Assembly (NCBI GenBank): GCA_905212085.1
Contig: CAJMDF010000048.1
Coordinates: 1-12,350, forward strand
From: an uncultured Clostridium sp.
GTDB taxonomy: Bacteria > Cyanobacteriota > Vampirovibrionia > Gastranaerophilales > Gastranaerophilaceae
Length of the DNA: 12,350 bases
Direction: 5' to 3'
A program made the position numbers and the translations under genes. The notes under the pieces are model-generated. The model saw nothing but the letters and a program-made list of their open reading frames with translations, was not told the DNA's origin and ran no database searches. Below, one piece after another: positions 1 to 6,758 of this stretch. Position 1 is the first letter of the stretch, and every line of letters starts with the position of its first letter.

Positions 1-2029
1 TTTGATCAATATCATATCTACCAAATTCTCCATATTCATCATTAAAATCAGTACAGATATAAATTTTTACTCCAACATGAGGAGTTAATAATAATTTAGA
101 TGATTGACTTGAACTTGCTCTAGTTAATCCTGTAACATAAATTCTATTATCATCACTAAGTACATCTTCTGTTTGAATTTCCAATTTATATTTATATGAT
201 TGAGAATCATCTCCATAGAATTCTGTATATTTACATTCTGCATATGCATATGGAACATTTTCTTTACCATCATTAAAGAATACAGCAAATACTTTAAGCT
301 TATTTGTAAGGATTTTATTATTTGTATCAATAGTGATCAAATCATACCCATTATCTAAGTTCTGAGTAAATGCAAATTCCATAAAATATGAATTTGGATT
401 ATTATTATATTCTCTATACCATTTAACGTTAGTGCATATATATTGTACTAACGCATTTTCGTTTACATATGTGAAATCTGTCTGTGCAACAGTGTTTGCT
501 AAAGTTAAATAATAAGAAACATGAAGAGGATCTCCAGTTATAACCATCATAAATGGACAAGTATAAATAAAATTAGTTCTATCATTTGCTTCTAATTCAT
601 CTAGCTGTGCACTATTTTCTTCAGTACGTTTTATTACAATTGCTTTATTTGAATCAATATCTTTATATTGGATAAATGTACCAGGTTTAAGTACATATTT
701 ACGATTATCGTGTGTATCGAAATCATTATAAGATAAATCTATATCAAAAGTATTTGTTGGAACTACATTTCCAAAATCATCTTTCATAAGCATATAAGCA
801 AAATAAGAACGCTCGAACTGATTATCTACTCGTTTCTGAATAATTAATCTATTGAGATCAGTATTCATCATATTAAAGTAGTTTTCCAAATCTTGCCAAC
901 ATGTAATACTTCCTCTAGATAATGCTTCTTTAGGAAGCATTTTTCTTAATTCTGATACAGATTTCCTATCTAATCCTCCAAGAGAATTAGACGCAAATCT
1001 TAATACAGTAAGAATCTTTTTGTATTTATATTTTTCAGATCCAATGATCGGGAATAATTCTTTAGTATATTCAAAATTTCCTTCTGCACCTCTAGTAGTT
1101 TTTAATATAATTTCAATTTTTGCATTAATTTCTTGGATTGATTGATCATATTCATACTTATCGTATTCATACTGATTCATTGCATCATCATATGCTGCCT
1201 GATCTGTTACTGTATTTGTAGTTACAGCATAAGTTACTTCATCTTCTTGATCAGGATTTAAAGTAACATTTATAATACGTCCTGTAGAATCTTGTTCTAA
1301 ACGTGCAGTAACACCTTTTACTTCTTCAGTTTCTTTTGCAGAACCAACTGTATAAGTTGGAATATTGCTTTGAGATGCTCCTGTTTCGTTATATACTGTA
1401 TTTTTTGATTCTAAAACATCTTTTTTTACAAAATATGGAGACCAAGTTCCAGTAGATGTATTTTGAACGTATCTTACCATCCAATTTGCATCACCATATT
1501 TGCTGTTTAATTCTTCCATATATTTTTGTTCTTCAGCTTCTAATTTTTTGATTTGGTCAGCTGATAAAGTGCTCAAATATGGATCTGTACCTGTATATTT
1601 GCCATCTCCGTCTACCGGAATTGTTCCGCCTAGATCTCTTAACTCTTGTCCTCCAACATAGTATGAATAATCAGGTGCATCTGAAGTTCCGTTGTTTACT
1701 CTTGTGTATATTGAAGGAGATGCGCTAATTACAGAAAAATCATTTGTCCAAGTTGATGTGTAACTAACAAGGTAAGTTCCATCAGCTTGTGCTATTAATG
1801 AACTGATTGAATTGCTTAGTGCCCCATCTGTAAATGTATAAACTGTTTTTGTATAATCAGCTACTGATGGTGGTACCGGAACTGTCATTCCAAGCAGCTG
1901 GTTATAGTAGTTAGCAGATTGGTTTGACAATGTTGTTCTTTGTTGGTTGATCTGCTGTCCTTCATATTCAGTATTTGATTTTCTAGCGGTAAGACCTAAA
2001 AATCTTGCCTGAGAAGCTGCCATACCCAT
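1..2029 (-). CDS. Chimeric open frame: lineage-specific N-terminal domain joined to phage baseplate-like C-terminal part (partial)
   Basis: One uninterrupted frame of at least 676 codons runs off the left edge of the window, so the C-terminus is missing. The start is ATG at 2029 (MGMAASQARFLGLTARK...), with an AAAGGA Shine-Dalgarno about 8 nt upstream. Residues 1 to ~305 are polar, without a signal peptide. They end in a charged coiled stretch (DDAMNQYEYDKYEYD, then EINAKIEII) that resembles, from memory, uncharacterised Gastranaerophilales proteins. In those, the coil normally continues through a Gln/Glu/Leu-rich helix to a short C-terminus. Here it switches instead to sequence that looks like a baseplate wedge protein of large tailed phages: SVSELRKMLPKEALSRGSIT near residues 345-365, then VPTNTF, YVLKPGTF and FIYTCPFMMVITGDPLHVSY. 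GC is about 36% in sampled N-terminal lines and about 27% in sampled C-terminal lines. The two halves may not belong to the same molecule. The function of either half is unproven. Confidence 0.6.
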   Translation of the reverse strand, partial: MGMAASQARFLGLTARKSNTEYEGQQINQQRTTLSNQSANYYNQLLGMTVPVPPSVADYTKTVYTFTDGALSNSISSLIAQADGTYLVSYTSTWTNDFSVISASPSIYTRVNNGTSDAPDYSYYVGGQELRDLGGTIPVDGDGKYTGTDPYLSTLSADQIKKLEAEEQKYMEELNSKYGDANWMVRYVQNTSTGTWSPYFVKKDVLESKNTVYNETGASQSNIPTYTVGSAKETEEVKGVTARLEQDSTGRIINVTLNPDQEDEVTYAVTTNTVTDQAAYDDAMNQYEYDKYEYDQSIQEINAKIEIILKTTRGAEGNFEYTKELFPIIGSEKYKYKKILTVLRFASNSLGGLDRKSVSELRKMLPKEALSRGSITCWQDLENYFNMMNTDLNRLIIQKRVDNQFERSYFAYMLMKDDFGNVVPTNTFDIDLSYNDFDTHDNRKYVLKPGTFIQYKDIDSNKAIVIKRTEENSAQLDELEANDRTNFIYTCPFMMVITGDPLHVSYYLTLANTVAQTDFTYVNENALVQYICTNVKWYREYNNNPNSYFMEFAFTQNLDNGYDLITIDTNNKILTNKLKVFAVFFNDGKENVPYAYAECKYTEFYGDDSQSYKYKLEIQTEDVLSDDNRIYVTGLTRASSSQSSKLLLTPHVGVKIYICTDFNDEYGEFGRYDIDQ
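1095..1125. other. Probable chimeric junction between host-like and phage-like sequence
   Basis: In the minus-strand frame the conserved host-type coil ends at EINAKIEII (codons down to about 1106). The following residues, LKTTRGAEGNFEYTK, begin the phage-like part. The DNA at the switch is low-complexity and AT-rich, the kind of shared k-mer at which short-read assemblers join unrelated contigs. The reading frame stays open across it. Placement to within about 20 bp is inferred from where family resemblance stops; no read evidence is available. Confidence 0.5.
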
Positions 2030-2095
2030 GACATTTTTCCTTTCGCTTTGTTTCCTTGTTATTATCTACGGCAATAAAGCAAGAATTCTTTAATT

Positions 2096-2104
2096 ATTAT
2101 ATCA
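2096..2104 (-). promoter_or_regulatory. Extended -10 promoter for the gene starting at 2029
   Basis: On the minus strand the sequence TGATATAAT gives a perfect TATAAT (2096-2101) with the TGn extension. There is no good -35 hexamer at 16-18 nt. The transcript would start near 2088-2090, leaving a leader of about 60 nt before the SD and ATG. The 146-bp gap between this gene and waaA otherwise shows no gene and no clear terminator. Confidence 0.5.
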
Positions 2105-2175
2105 GAAATCTTAACATTTCGTTACAAATATCATCTACCTGTAGGAGGAAATTCGCTAGAAATCATTAATATTAA

Positions 2176-3417
2176 CTATTTTAGAATATTTTGTAATTCA
2201 TTAATAACAAATTCCATAGCACCTTGTTGGAATTCAAATACTGTTTTGCAATCATTGCAGCAATTGTCATAAAAATCTTTATCTGAGAGTAATTTATGCA
2301 TGTAATTTTTCAATTCTTGAGGAGTTTTAACTACTTTTCCAGCTTTAGAGCGTGCCAAAATCCAATAAATATCTCTGAAATTATGGATAGATGGCCCTGA
2401 AATTACAGGTTTGTTGTATACGACAGCTTCAAGTGGGTTATGTCCGCCTGTTTTGTTAAAACTTCCTCCAATAAAAGCAAAATCACATATTTGATACATT
2501 TTACTTAATTCTCCAAGAGTATCAAGAATAATAATATCATTATTTGTGAATTTATCATTATTTGATCTTAATCCGTATGATAATTTTGTTTTTTCAACCA
2601 GTTCTTTTATACTGTTTACTCTTGTAAGATGTCTTGGAGCAAGTAATAATTTAATATCCGGAAATTCTTTTTTTAGTTCTGAAAAAGCATTTAATACAAT
2701 TTCATCTTCGCCTTTGTGAGTGCTGCCTGCAATTATTATTCTATTGTTGCCTTTTCCTATTTCAATATCGGCATCAATTCTTTTTACGTCAAATTTAAGG
2801 TTTTTCATAACCATTGTATTATCTGCAGGAGCTCCTATACTGATAAATTTTTCTTTATCTTCTTCACTTTGAGTAAGAATTTTTGTATAGTTTTTGAAAA
2901 GTTCTTTGAAAAAGCCTTTTAATATACGATAACTTTTATAAGTTGAATCAGAAATTCTTCCATTAATTACAAAGAGAGGGATTTCTCTTTTTTTACAATA
3001 AGCTGCAAATGTGGGCCACAATTCAGTTTCGGCAATTAAGACAACACTTGGCTTAATTTTCTTTAAAAATAATTCAACGCATATAGTTATATCAAAAGGG
3101 AAATATGTTATAAAATCTGCGATATTATCAAATTTTTTGTGAGCAATTTCTTGTCCGGTTTTTGTTCCTGTTGTAATAACTATTTTGTAATCAGGGAATG
3201 TTTCTTTGGTTTTCTTAATTAAATTTTCAAGAGCAATAACTTCTCCTACTGACACGCCATGGAACATAATAACTTTATCTCCTAATTCTGGAGCTGTAAA
3301 TTTCCCGAGTTTTTCTTTCCATCCAGGTAAAAATTTCCCGCGGCATGCTCTTACTGCTGCATAAATTGGCAGTGAAATTAAAAATAATATTGTAGATAAT
3401 ATTCTATAAATAAACAT
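2176..3417 (-). CDS. waaA: 3-deoxy-D-manno-octulosonic acid (Kdo) transferase
   Basis: Transfers Kdo from CMP-Kdo to lipid A precursor at the inner-membrane face, the first step of LPS core assembly. The 413-aa product opens with a hydrophobic anchor (MFIYRILSTILFLISL). The N-terminal GT-B domain follows, with the catalytic-Glu motif HGVSVGE near residue 59 and AETELWP near residue 130. The C-terminal domain carries GSTHKGEDE, the APRHLTR motif, FIGGSFNKTGGHNPLE and SGPSIHNFRD, all hallmarks of WaaA/KdtA. Length is normal for the family. The longest frame would begin 14 codons earlier at a TTG (3459), but that codon has no SD and lies about 2 nt from the predicted transcript start. ATG 3417 gives the usual WaaA N-terminus and has a weak GTGGA upstream. 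It is divergent from folK. Its presence implies an LPS-type outer membrane. Confidence 0.93.
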   Translation of the reverse strand: MFIYRILSTILFLISLPIYAAVRACRGKFLPGWKEKLGKFTAPELGDKVIMFHGVSVGEVIALENLIKKTKETFPDYKIVITTGTKTGQEIAHKKFDNIADFITYFPFDITICVELFLKKIKPSVVLIAETELWPTFAAYCKKREIPLFVINGRISDSTYKSYRILKGFFKELFKNYTKILTQSEEDKEKFISIGAPADNTMVMKNLKFDVKRIDADIEIGKGNNRIIIAGSTHKGEDEIVLNAFSELKKEFPDIKLLLAPRHLTRVNSIKELVEKTKLSYGLRSNNDKFTNNDIIILDTLGELSKMYQICDFAFIGGSFNKTGGHNPLEAVVYNKPVISGPSIHNFRDIYWILARSKAGKVVKTPQELKNYMHKLLSDKDFYDNCCNDCKTVFEFQQGAMEFVINELQNILK

Positions 3418-3467
3418 AATTCCACAAGAAATTATATAATAAAAAAATTTGCTGTTCAATTTTAATT

Positions 3468-3473
3468 ATTATA
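3468..3473 (-). promoter_or_regulatory. -10 element for waaA (overlapping divergent promoters)
   Basis: The minus strand carries a perfect TATAAT at 3468-3473, giving a start near 3461 and a leader of about 44 nt to ATG 3417. Only a poor -35 (GGTTTT or similar) lies 17 nt upstream. The element abuts the TTGACA of the folK promoter, so the two polymerase sites overlap and could exclude each other. Confidence 0.5.
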
Positions 3474-3502
3474 TTGACATAACCATTTAAAAAACCTAAA
3501 AT
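3474..3502 (+). promoter_or_regulatory. Consensus promoter of folK
   Basis: TTGACA (3474-3479), a 17-nt spacer and TAAAAT (3497-3502) make a near-perfect housekeeping sigma promoter. Only six bases separate the -10 from the folK ATG at 3509, so the expected transcript start falls on or next to the A of the start codon. That implies a leaderless mRNA. Confidence 0.75.
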
Positions 3503-3508
3503 GTTGAT

Positions 3509-4015
3509 ATGGCAATAGTATATTTAAGTTTAGGTTCAAATTTTGGAGATCGTATCGGGTATGTTCAACAAGCAACGAGTTTGTTAGGAGCATCTGATAA
3601 TATTACTCTTATAAGGACATCTGCTTTTTATGAAACAGAGCCTTGGGGTATGGATTCTGATAATTGGTTTGTGAATGCTGTTGTCGAAATTAAAACAAGT
3701 CTTTCTCCGCAAGACCTTTTAGCTGAATGTCAAAGAATTGAACAACAGCTTGGTCGTAAGCGAGATAATAGTAATGGATATTCAGATCGGACTATTGATA
3801 TAGATATTTTGTTTTATAACAAAGATATTATAAATGAAGAAAATCTTACAATTCCACATAAGTTTGTGCACTTAAGAGCATTTACTCTTGTTCCTTTGTT
3901 AGAATTAATTCCGAATTTTGAACATCCAGTTTTACATAAAACTATATCTGAATTGCACAATGATTTAGAAAACCCTGAAATGGTATTTTTATATGGTACA
4001 AGAGTTGAAATCTAA
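3509..4015 (+). CDS. folK: 2-amino-4-hydroxy-6-hydroxymethyldihydropteridine diphosphokinase (HPPK)
   Basis: Transfers pyrophosphate from ATP to 6-hydroxymethyl-7,8-dihydropterin in the cytoplasmic folate pathway, ahead of dihydropteroate synthase. The 168-aa protein is full length. It shows the N-terminal LSLGSNFGDR motif, FYETEPWG with the pterin-binding region at residues 40-56, and the signature RTIDIDILFY at 94-103. Asp97 and Asp99 correspond to the Mg-binding Asp pair of the family, and basic residues at 83-85 lie in the catalytic loop. ATG 3509 is chosen because the protein aligns from its second residue. There is no Shine-Dalgarno upstream, and the promoter geometry predicts a leaderless transcript. 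folB and folP are not in the window. Its 3' end overlaps the next gene by 23 bp, so the two are probably co-transcribed. Confidence 0.95.
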   Translation: MAIVYLSLGSNFGDRIGYVQQATSLLGASDNITLIRTSAFYETEPWGMDSDNWFVNAVVEIKTSLSPQDLLAECQRIEQQLGRKRDNSNGYSDRTIDIDILFYNKDIINEENLTIPHKFVHLRAFTLVPLLELIPNFEHPVLHKTISELHNDLENPEMVFLYGTRVEI

Positions 4016-5111
4016 AGTAGCAATCATTGGCGGAGGTCCTGCGGGGTCTATTTGTGCATATTTTTTACAGAATAATTTTGAAGTAATAGTCTTTGATAAA
4101 AAATCCCCATTAAAAACTTTGTTGCCAACTGGTGGCGGTAGATGCAATTTATGTCATGCGGAGTATGATTTTAAAGAATTAGCTTCTAATTATCCGCGAG
4201 GAGAAAAATTTTTATATTCAATATTTTCAAAATTTGGGACTGCTGATACTCTTGATTTTTTTAAAAATATTGGAGTAAAAACTTATATGCAGGATGATAT
4301 GAGGTTTTTCCCTATATCAAATAGTGCATCTGATGTAAGAGAAAGGTTTCTTAATTCCTTAAAGAAAGTTAAATTTATAAAAGAAGAAGTTTTAAGGATT
4401 AATGAAGGTTTTTCAGTTGTAACCAATATGGGAGCTTACCATGCGGATTATGTTGTAATTGCAACCGGCGGGCATGCTTCATATGATTTGATAAAAATGC
4501 TTGGACATAAAATTATTGAGCCCAAACCGTCACTTGTTGGATTGAAAACTGCAGAAGATTTTTCAACTTTAAGCGGTGTATCTATAGATGATGTGTTATT
4601 TACTCATAAAGGTATATCAGGTCCCGCTGTTTATAAAATATCATCTTTGAGAGCTAGGGATAAATTCCCGTATAAATTAACGTTTGATTTCGTTGGTGAT
4701 ATTGATTTGCAGTCAGAATTGAATTCTAATCCTCATAAGAGTATAAAGAATTTATTAGGAGAACACATCCCAAAATCATTAGCAGAATTTTGTCTTAAGG
4801 AGTTAAGGGTGAATTCTGAAATTAAATGTCATGAAATAAACGGTAAAACTCGTGATAAAATTTTAGATAAATTAAGAAATTTTGAAACTACGATTGTAGG
4901 TACAGCGCCTGATGGAGAAGTTGTAACATCAGGCGGAGTTGATTTAAAAGAAATTAATCCTAAAACGCTAGAATCAAAGCTTGTTCCACGAATATATTTT
5001 TGTGGTGAAGTTATGGATATAGATGGATTTTGCGGTGGTTTTAATTTGCAAAATTGTTGGTCAACAGGTTATGTTGTTGCTCAATCCTTAAATCTTACCC
5101 TTAGCTTGTAA
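3993..5111 (+). CDS. FAD-dependent oxidoreductase, HI0933/YhiN/BaiN family
   Basis: A flavoprotein of the HI0933-like family, whose members include BaiN-type enzymes; the physiological substrate is mostly unknown. Residues 9-18 (VAIIGGGPAG) form the FAD-binding Rossmann loop. PTGGGRCNLC at 45-54 is the family's GGGRCN motif. HKGISGPAV is the mid-protein signature. The C-terminal block TSGGVDLKEINPKTLESK, YFCGEVMDIDGFCGGFNLQ and WSTGYVVAQS is strongly diagnostic. At 372 aa it is slightly shorter than family members I recall (around 400). ATG 3993 lies inside folK; no SD is obvious, and a TTG at 4005 is an alternative start, so initiation is probably by translational coupling. The gene converges on the next one with a 24-bp overlap and no terminator between them. 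The 'baiN' name should not be read as evidence for bile-acid chemistry here. Confidence 0.88.
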   Translation: MVQELKSKVAIIGGGPAGSICAYFLQNNFEVIVFDKKSPLKTLLPTGGGRCNLCHAEYDFKELASNYPRGEKFLYSIFSKFGTADTLDFFKNIGVKTYMQDDMRFFPISNSASDVRERFLNSLKKVKFIKEEVLRINEGFSVVTNMGAYHADYVVIATGGHASYDLIKMLGHKIIEPKPSLVGLKTAEDFSTLSGVSIDDVLFTHKGISGPAVYKISSLRARDKFPYKLTFDFVGDIDLQSELNSNPHKSIKNLLGEHIPKSLAEFCLKELRVNSEIKCHEINGKTRDKILDKLRNFETTIVGTAPDGEVVTSGGVDLKEINPKTLESKLVPRIYFCGEVMDIDGFCGGFNLQNCWSTGYVVAQSLNLTLSL

Positions 5112-6437
5112 TTCTTTTTTTAGGTCTTCTTTAACTTGGAATGCATTATTATCTTTATCAAATTTTCTAAATGCAATCATTAGAGCAGGTGCAAGGATTC
5201 CTAATGCACCAATACATGCTCCCATGTTTTTCAAAATTGATCTTCTTTTTAATTTTTTAACGTTATTCAAGAATGCATCTAATGTTTTTTCTTTAACGTT
5301 TGCTTGTTTAAATTCTTCGAATTTATTTTTTAATTTATCTAATTTTTCAGCAACACCTTTGAATTCATCAAAATCTATGTATTTTCTATAGTCAATATTA
5401 TCATTTTGGGTTGCATTTTTCAAAGTTGGCAATATGTCAGATTTTTTTGCCATTTGTACAACAAAATCGTCAGGATTATTGTGCATGAAGTCTAATAATT
5501 CTTCATGATTTTTTAGAGATAATACTTTTTTACTACTTTCTGCCAGTTTTCCGTTTTCAAATGCTTCTTTTAATTCTTCACTTTCTATTACTCTTGCATC
5601 CAAGTCAATTGAAGCGGGTTTTTCTTTATTCTTTTCAGCTGCATTTTCTAAGAATTTTTGGATTGGTTTGCTTGCAAAATACATGAATAGCCATACAGAG
5701 CCTTCTTTAATAGTATAGCCAAGTAATTCTTGTTTGTTTCTGGATTCAGCAAGTCTTTCTGCAGTGATAGCTCCGTCTAAAATCATAAGGTTTTTAACCG
5801 GATTATACATGAAGTCTTGAATACTTCCTGTGAAAGTAGTTTGTTTTTTTAATTTTAAATTGGCAAAAGCTTCTGAAGTTGGGGTTGTATAAGAAAAGGT
5901 GTCTGAATTTTGTTTTTTGTTATTTTTTTCTTTAGACATTTCAGCTAAAATTTCTTTTTCAGCATCTTGTTTTGTTTTGTAATGTCTATATTTTGTTAAC
6001 CCAGCGTAAGATGCGATGGTTAAAGCTGTAGATACAATAAACTTTGTCATGGCAAGATTTTTTGTATACTTTGGATTTTTGCTTGCCTTAATCATGCTCT
6101 CTTTTATTGAAGAATCTGCGTATTCTATAGATTTTTCAAATAGTTTGCTTCTATTTTTTGAAAGGTTTCTAACATCAAAAGTCGGATCGATTTTTAATGC
6201 TTTGTACATGGTGTAATCCATGAGCTTTTTATAAACGGGGATTCCGAATAACCAAATGGCTTGAGTTCCGAATTCATCTAAAAATCTGTCTTTTCCCTCT
6301 AATTTATCCCCTGTAATGTATGAACCTGCTGTAAGTCCAGTACTGTTAGCTATATCTTTGATAGCCATAGGGACTAATGAATTGTTGTTTCCTAATATTG
6401 AATATATTGCTCCTGCTGTTGGGATTGCGAATGTCAT
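5088..6437 (-). CDS. Uncharacterised membrane-associated protein
   Basis: I do not recognise a functional family. ATG 6437 (MTFAIPTAGAIYSIL) is preferred because AAGGAAGGA lies just upstream at 6441-6450. A longer frame from 6458 would place its first codons over that SD. The 449-aa product has no classical signal peptide. Candidate membrane segments are near residues 132-148 (AMTKFIVSTALTIASYAG), about 247-258 (VWLFMYFASKP) and 406-423 (ACIGALGILAPALMIAF). Between the last two lies a long, charged, Lys/Glu-rich and probably helical region (about 265-395). Basic residues (KKLKRRS) precede the final hydrophobic segment. The amino-acid style is reminiscent of lineage-restricted Gastranaerophilales proteins, but that is an impression. 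A leader with a terminator and a small ORF lies upstream and may control it. Confidence 0.8.
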   Translation of the reverse strand: MTFAIPTAGAIYSILGNNNSLVPMAIKDIANSTGLTAGSYITGDKLEGKDRFLDEFGTQAIWLFGIPVYKKLMDYTMYKALKIDPTFDVRNLSKNRSKLFEKSIEYADSSIKESMIKASKNPKYTKNLAMTKFIVSTALTIASYAGLTKYRHYKTKQDAEKEILAEMSKEKNNKKQNSDTFSYTTPTSEAFANLKLKKQTTFTGSIQDFMYNPVKNLMILDGAITAERLAESRNKQELLGYTIKEGSVWLFMYFASKPIQKFLENAAEKNKEKPASIDLDARVIESEELKEAFENGKLAESSKKVLSLKNHEELLDFMHNNPDDFVVQMAKKSDILPTLKNATQNDNIDYRKYIDFDEFKGVAEKLDKLKNKFEEFKQANVKEKTLDAFLNNVKKLKRRSILKNMGACIGALGILAPALMIAFRKFDKDNNAFQVKEDLKKELQAKGKI

Positions 6438-6481
6438 TTTTTCCTTCCTTGTGCACATTTACGTGCTACTCAAAATCTAAA

Positions 6482-6565
6482 CTATAGTCCCCAAATTAAA
6501 TTCATAAATTTGACGATTGAGGTATTCGCCTTGATTATTGAGTTTCGTCGGATAAATTTTTCCAT
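6482..6565 (-). CDS. Possible 27-aa small ORF upstream of the membrane protein gene
   Basis: ATG 6565 is preceded by AAAGG (6573-6577) at a 7-nt spacing. It encodes a basic peptide beginning MEKFIRRNSIIKANTS and ending MNLIWGL, with stop TAG at 6482, 44 bp before the next start. An in-frame ATG at 6589 would extend it to 35 aa but has no SD. It could be a small membrane-active peptide, a translational leader or chance. It shares the in-frame codons ATC CGA CGA with the 18-codon ORF upstream, which slightly favours something real. No function is assigned. Confidence 0.35.
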   Translation of the reverse strand: MEKFIRRNSIIKANTSIVKFMNLIWGL

Positions 6566-6758
6566 GTAACTACCTTTCACTTTTTTCATAAGTACACTGA
6601 ATATAATTTCTTGCTTAATTTTCGTATAATTTTAACGATTATTAACAAAAAAAAGACCTTTCGGGGGGAAAGGTCAAGTAATAAAAATCTTTTTTACGAC
6701 AATAATAAGCGTCTTATTTTTACAACAAGCCTTTCATATTACTTATTATTCGTCGGAT
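6544..6758. repeat. 10-bp direct repeat TTCGTCGGAT, two copies
   Basis: TTCGTCGGAT occurs at 6544-6553 and 6749-6758, each preceded by an ATTATT-containing stretch. On the minus strand each copy reads ATCCGACGAA and falls in the same frame (Ile-Arg-Arg) of the two small ORFs. The copies are 205 bp apart. I saw no third copy in the window. Confidence 0.5.
6647..6675 (-). terminator. Strong intrinsic terminator
   Basis: Perfect 8-bp stem GACCTTTC/GAAAGGTC (6655-6662 and 6668-6675) with a five-base G/C loop, followed on the minus strand by eight U residues (6647-6654). It lies about 130 nt downstream of a minus-strand promoter and 210 bp before the next annotated gene start. It therefore ends a short RNA or works as a leader attenuator. 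Confidence 0.85.

Noticed and set aside
124..330. 68-codon minus-strand frame within the first gene
   Set aside because: It is in a different frame from the 676-codon open frame that covers it and has a low-complexity Met/Ile/Asn composition; a shadow.
2143..2175. Perfect plus-strand AGGAGG followed by an open stretch, as if a gene started there
   Set aside because: No ATG, GTG or TTG start follows at a usable distance. The frame runs into the antisense of waaA and stops soon after, so it is probably a chance match.
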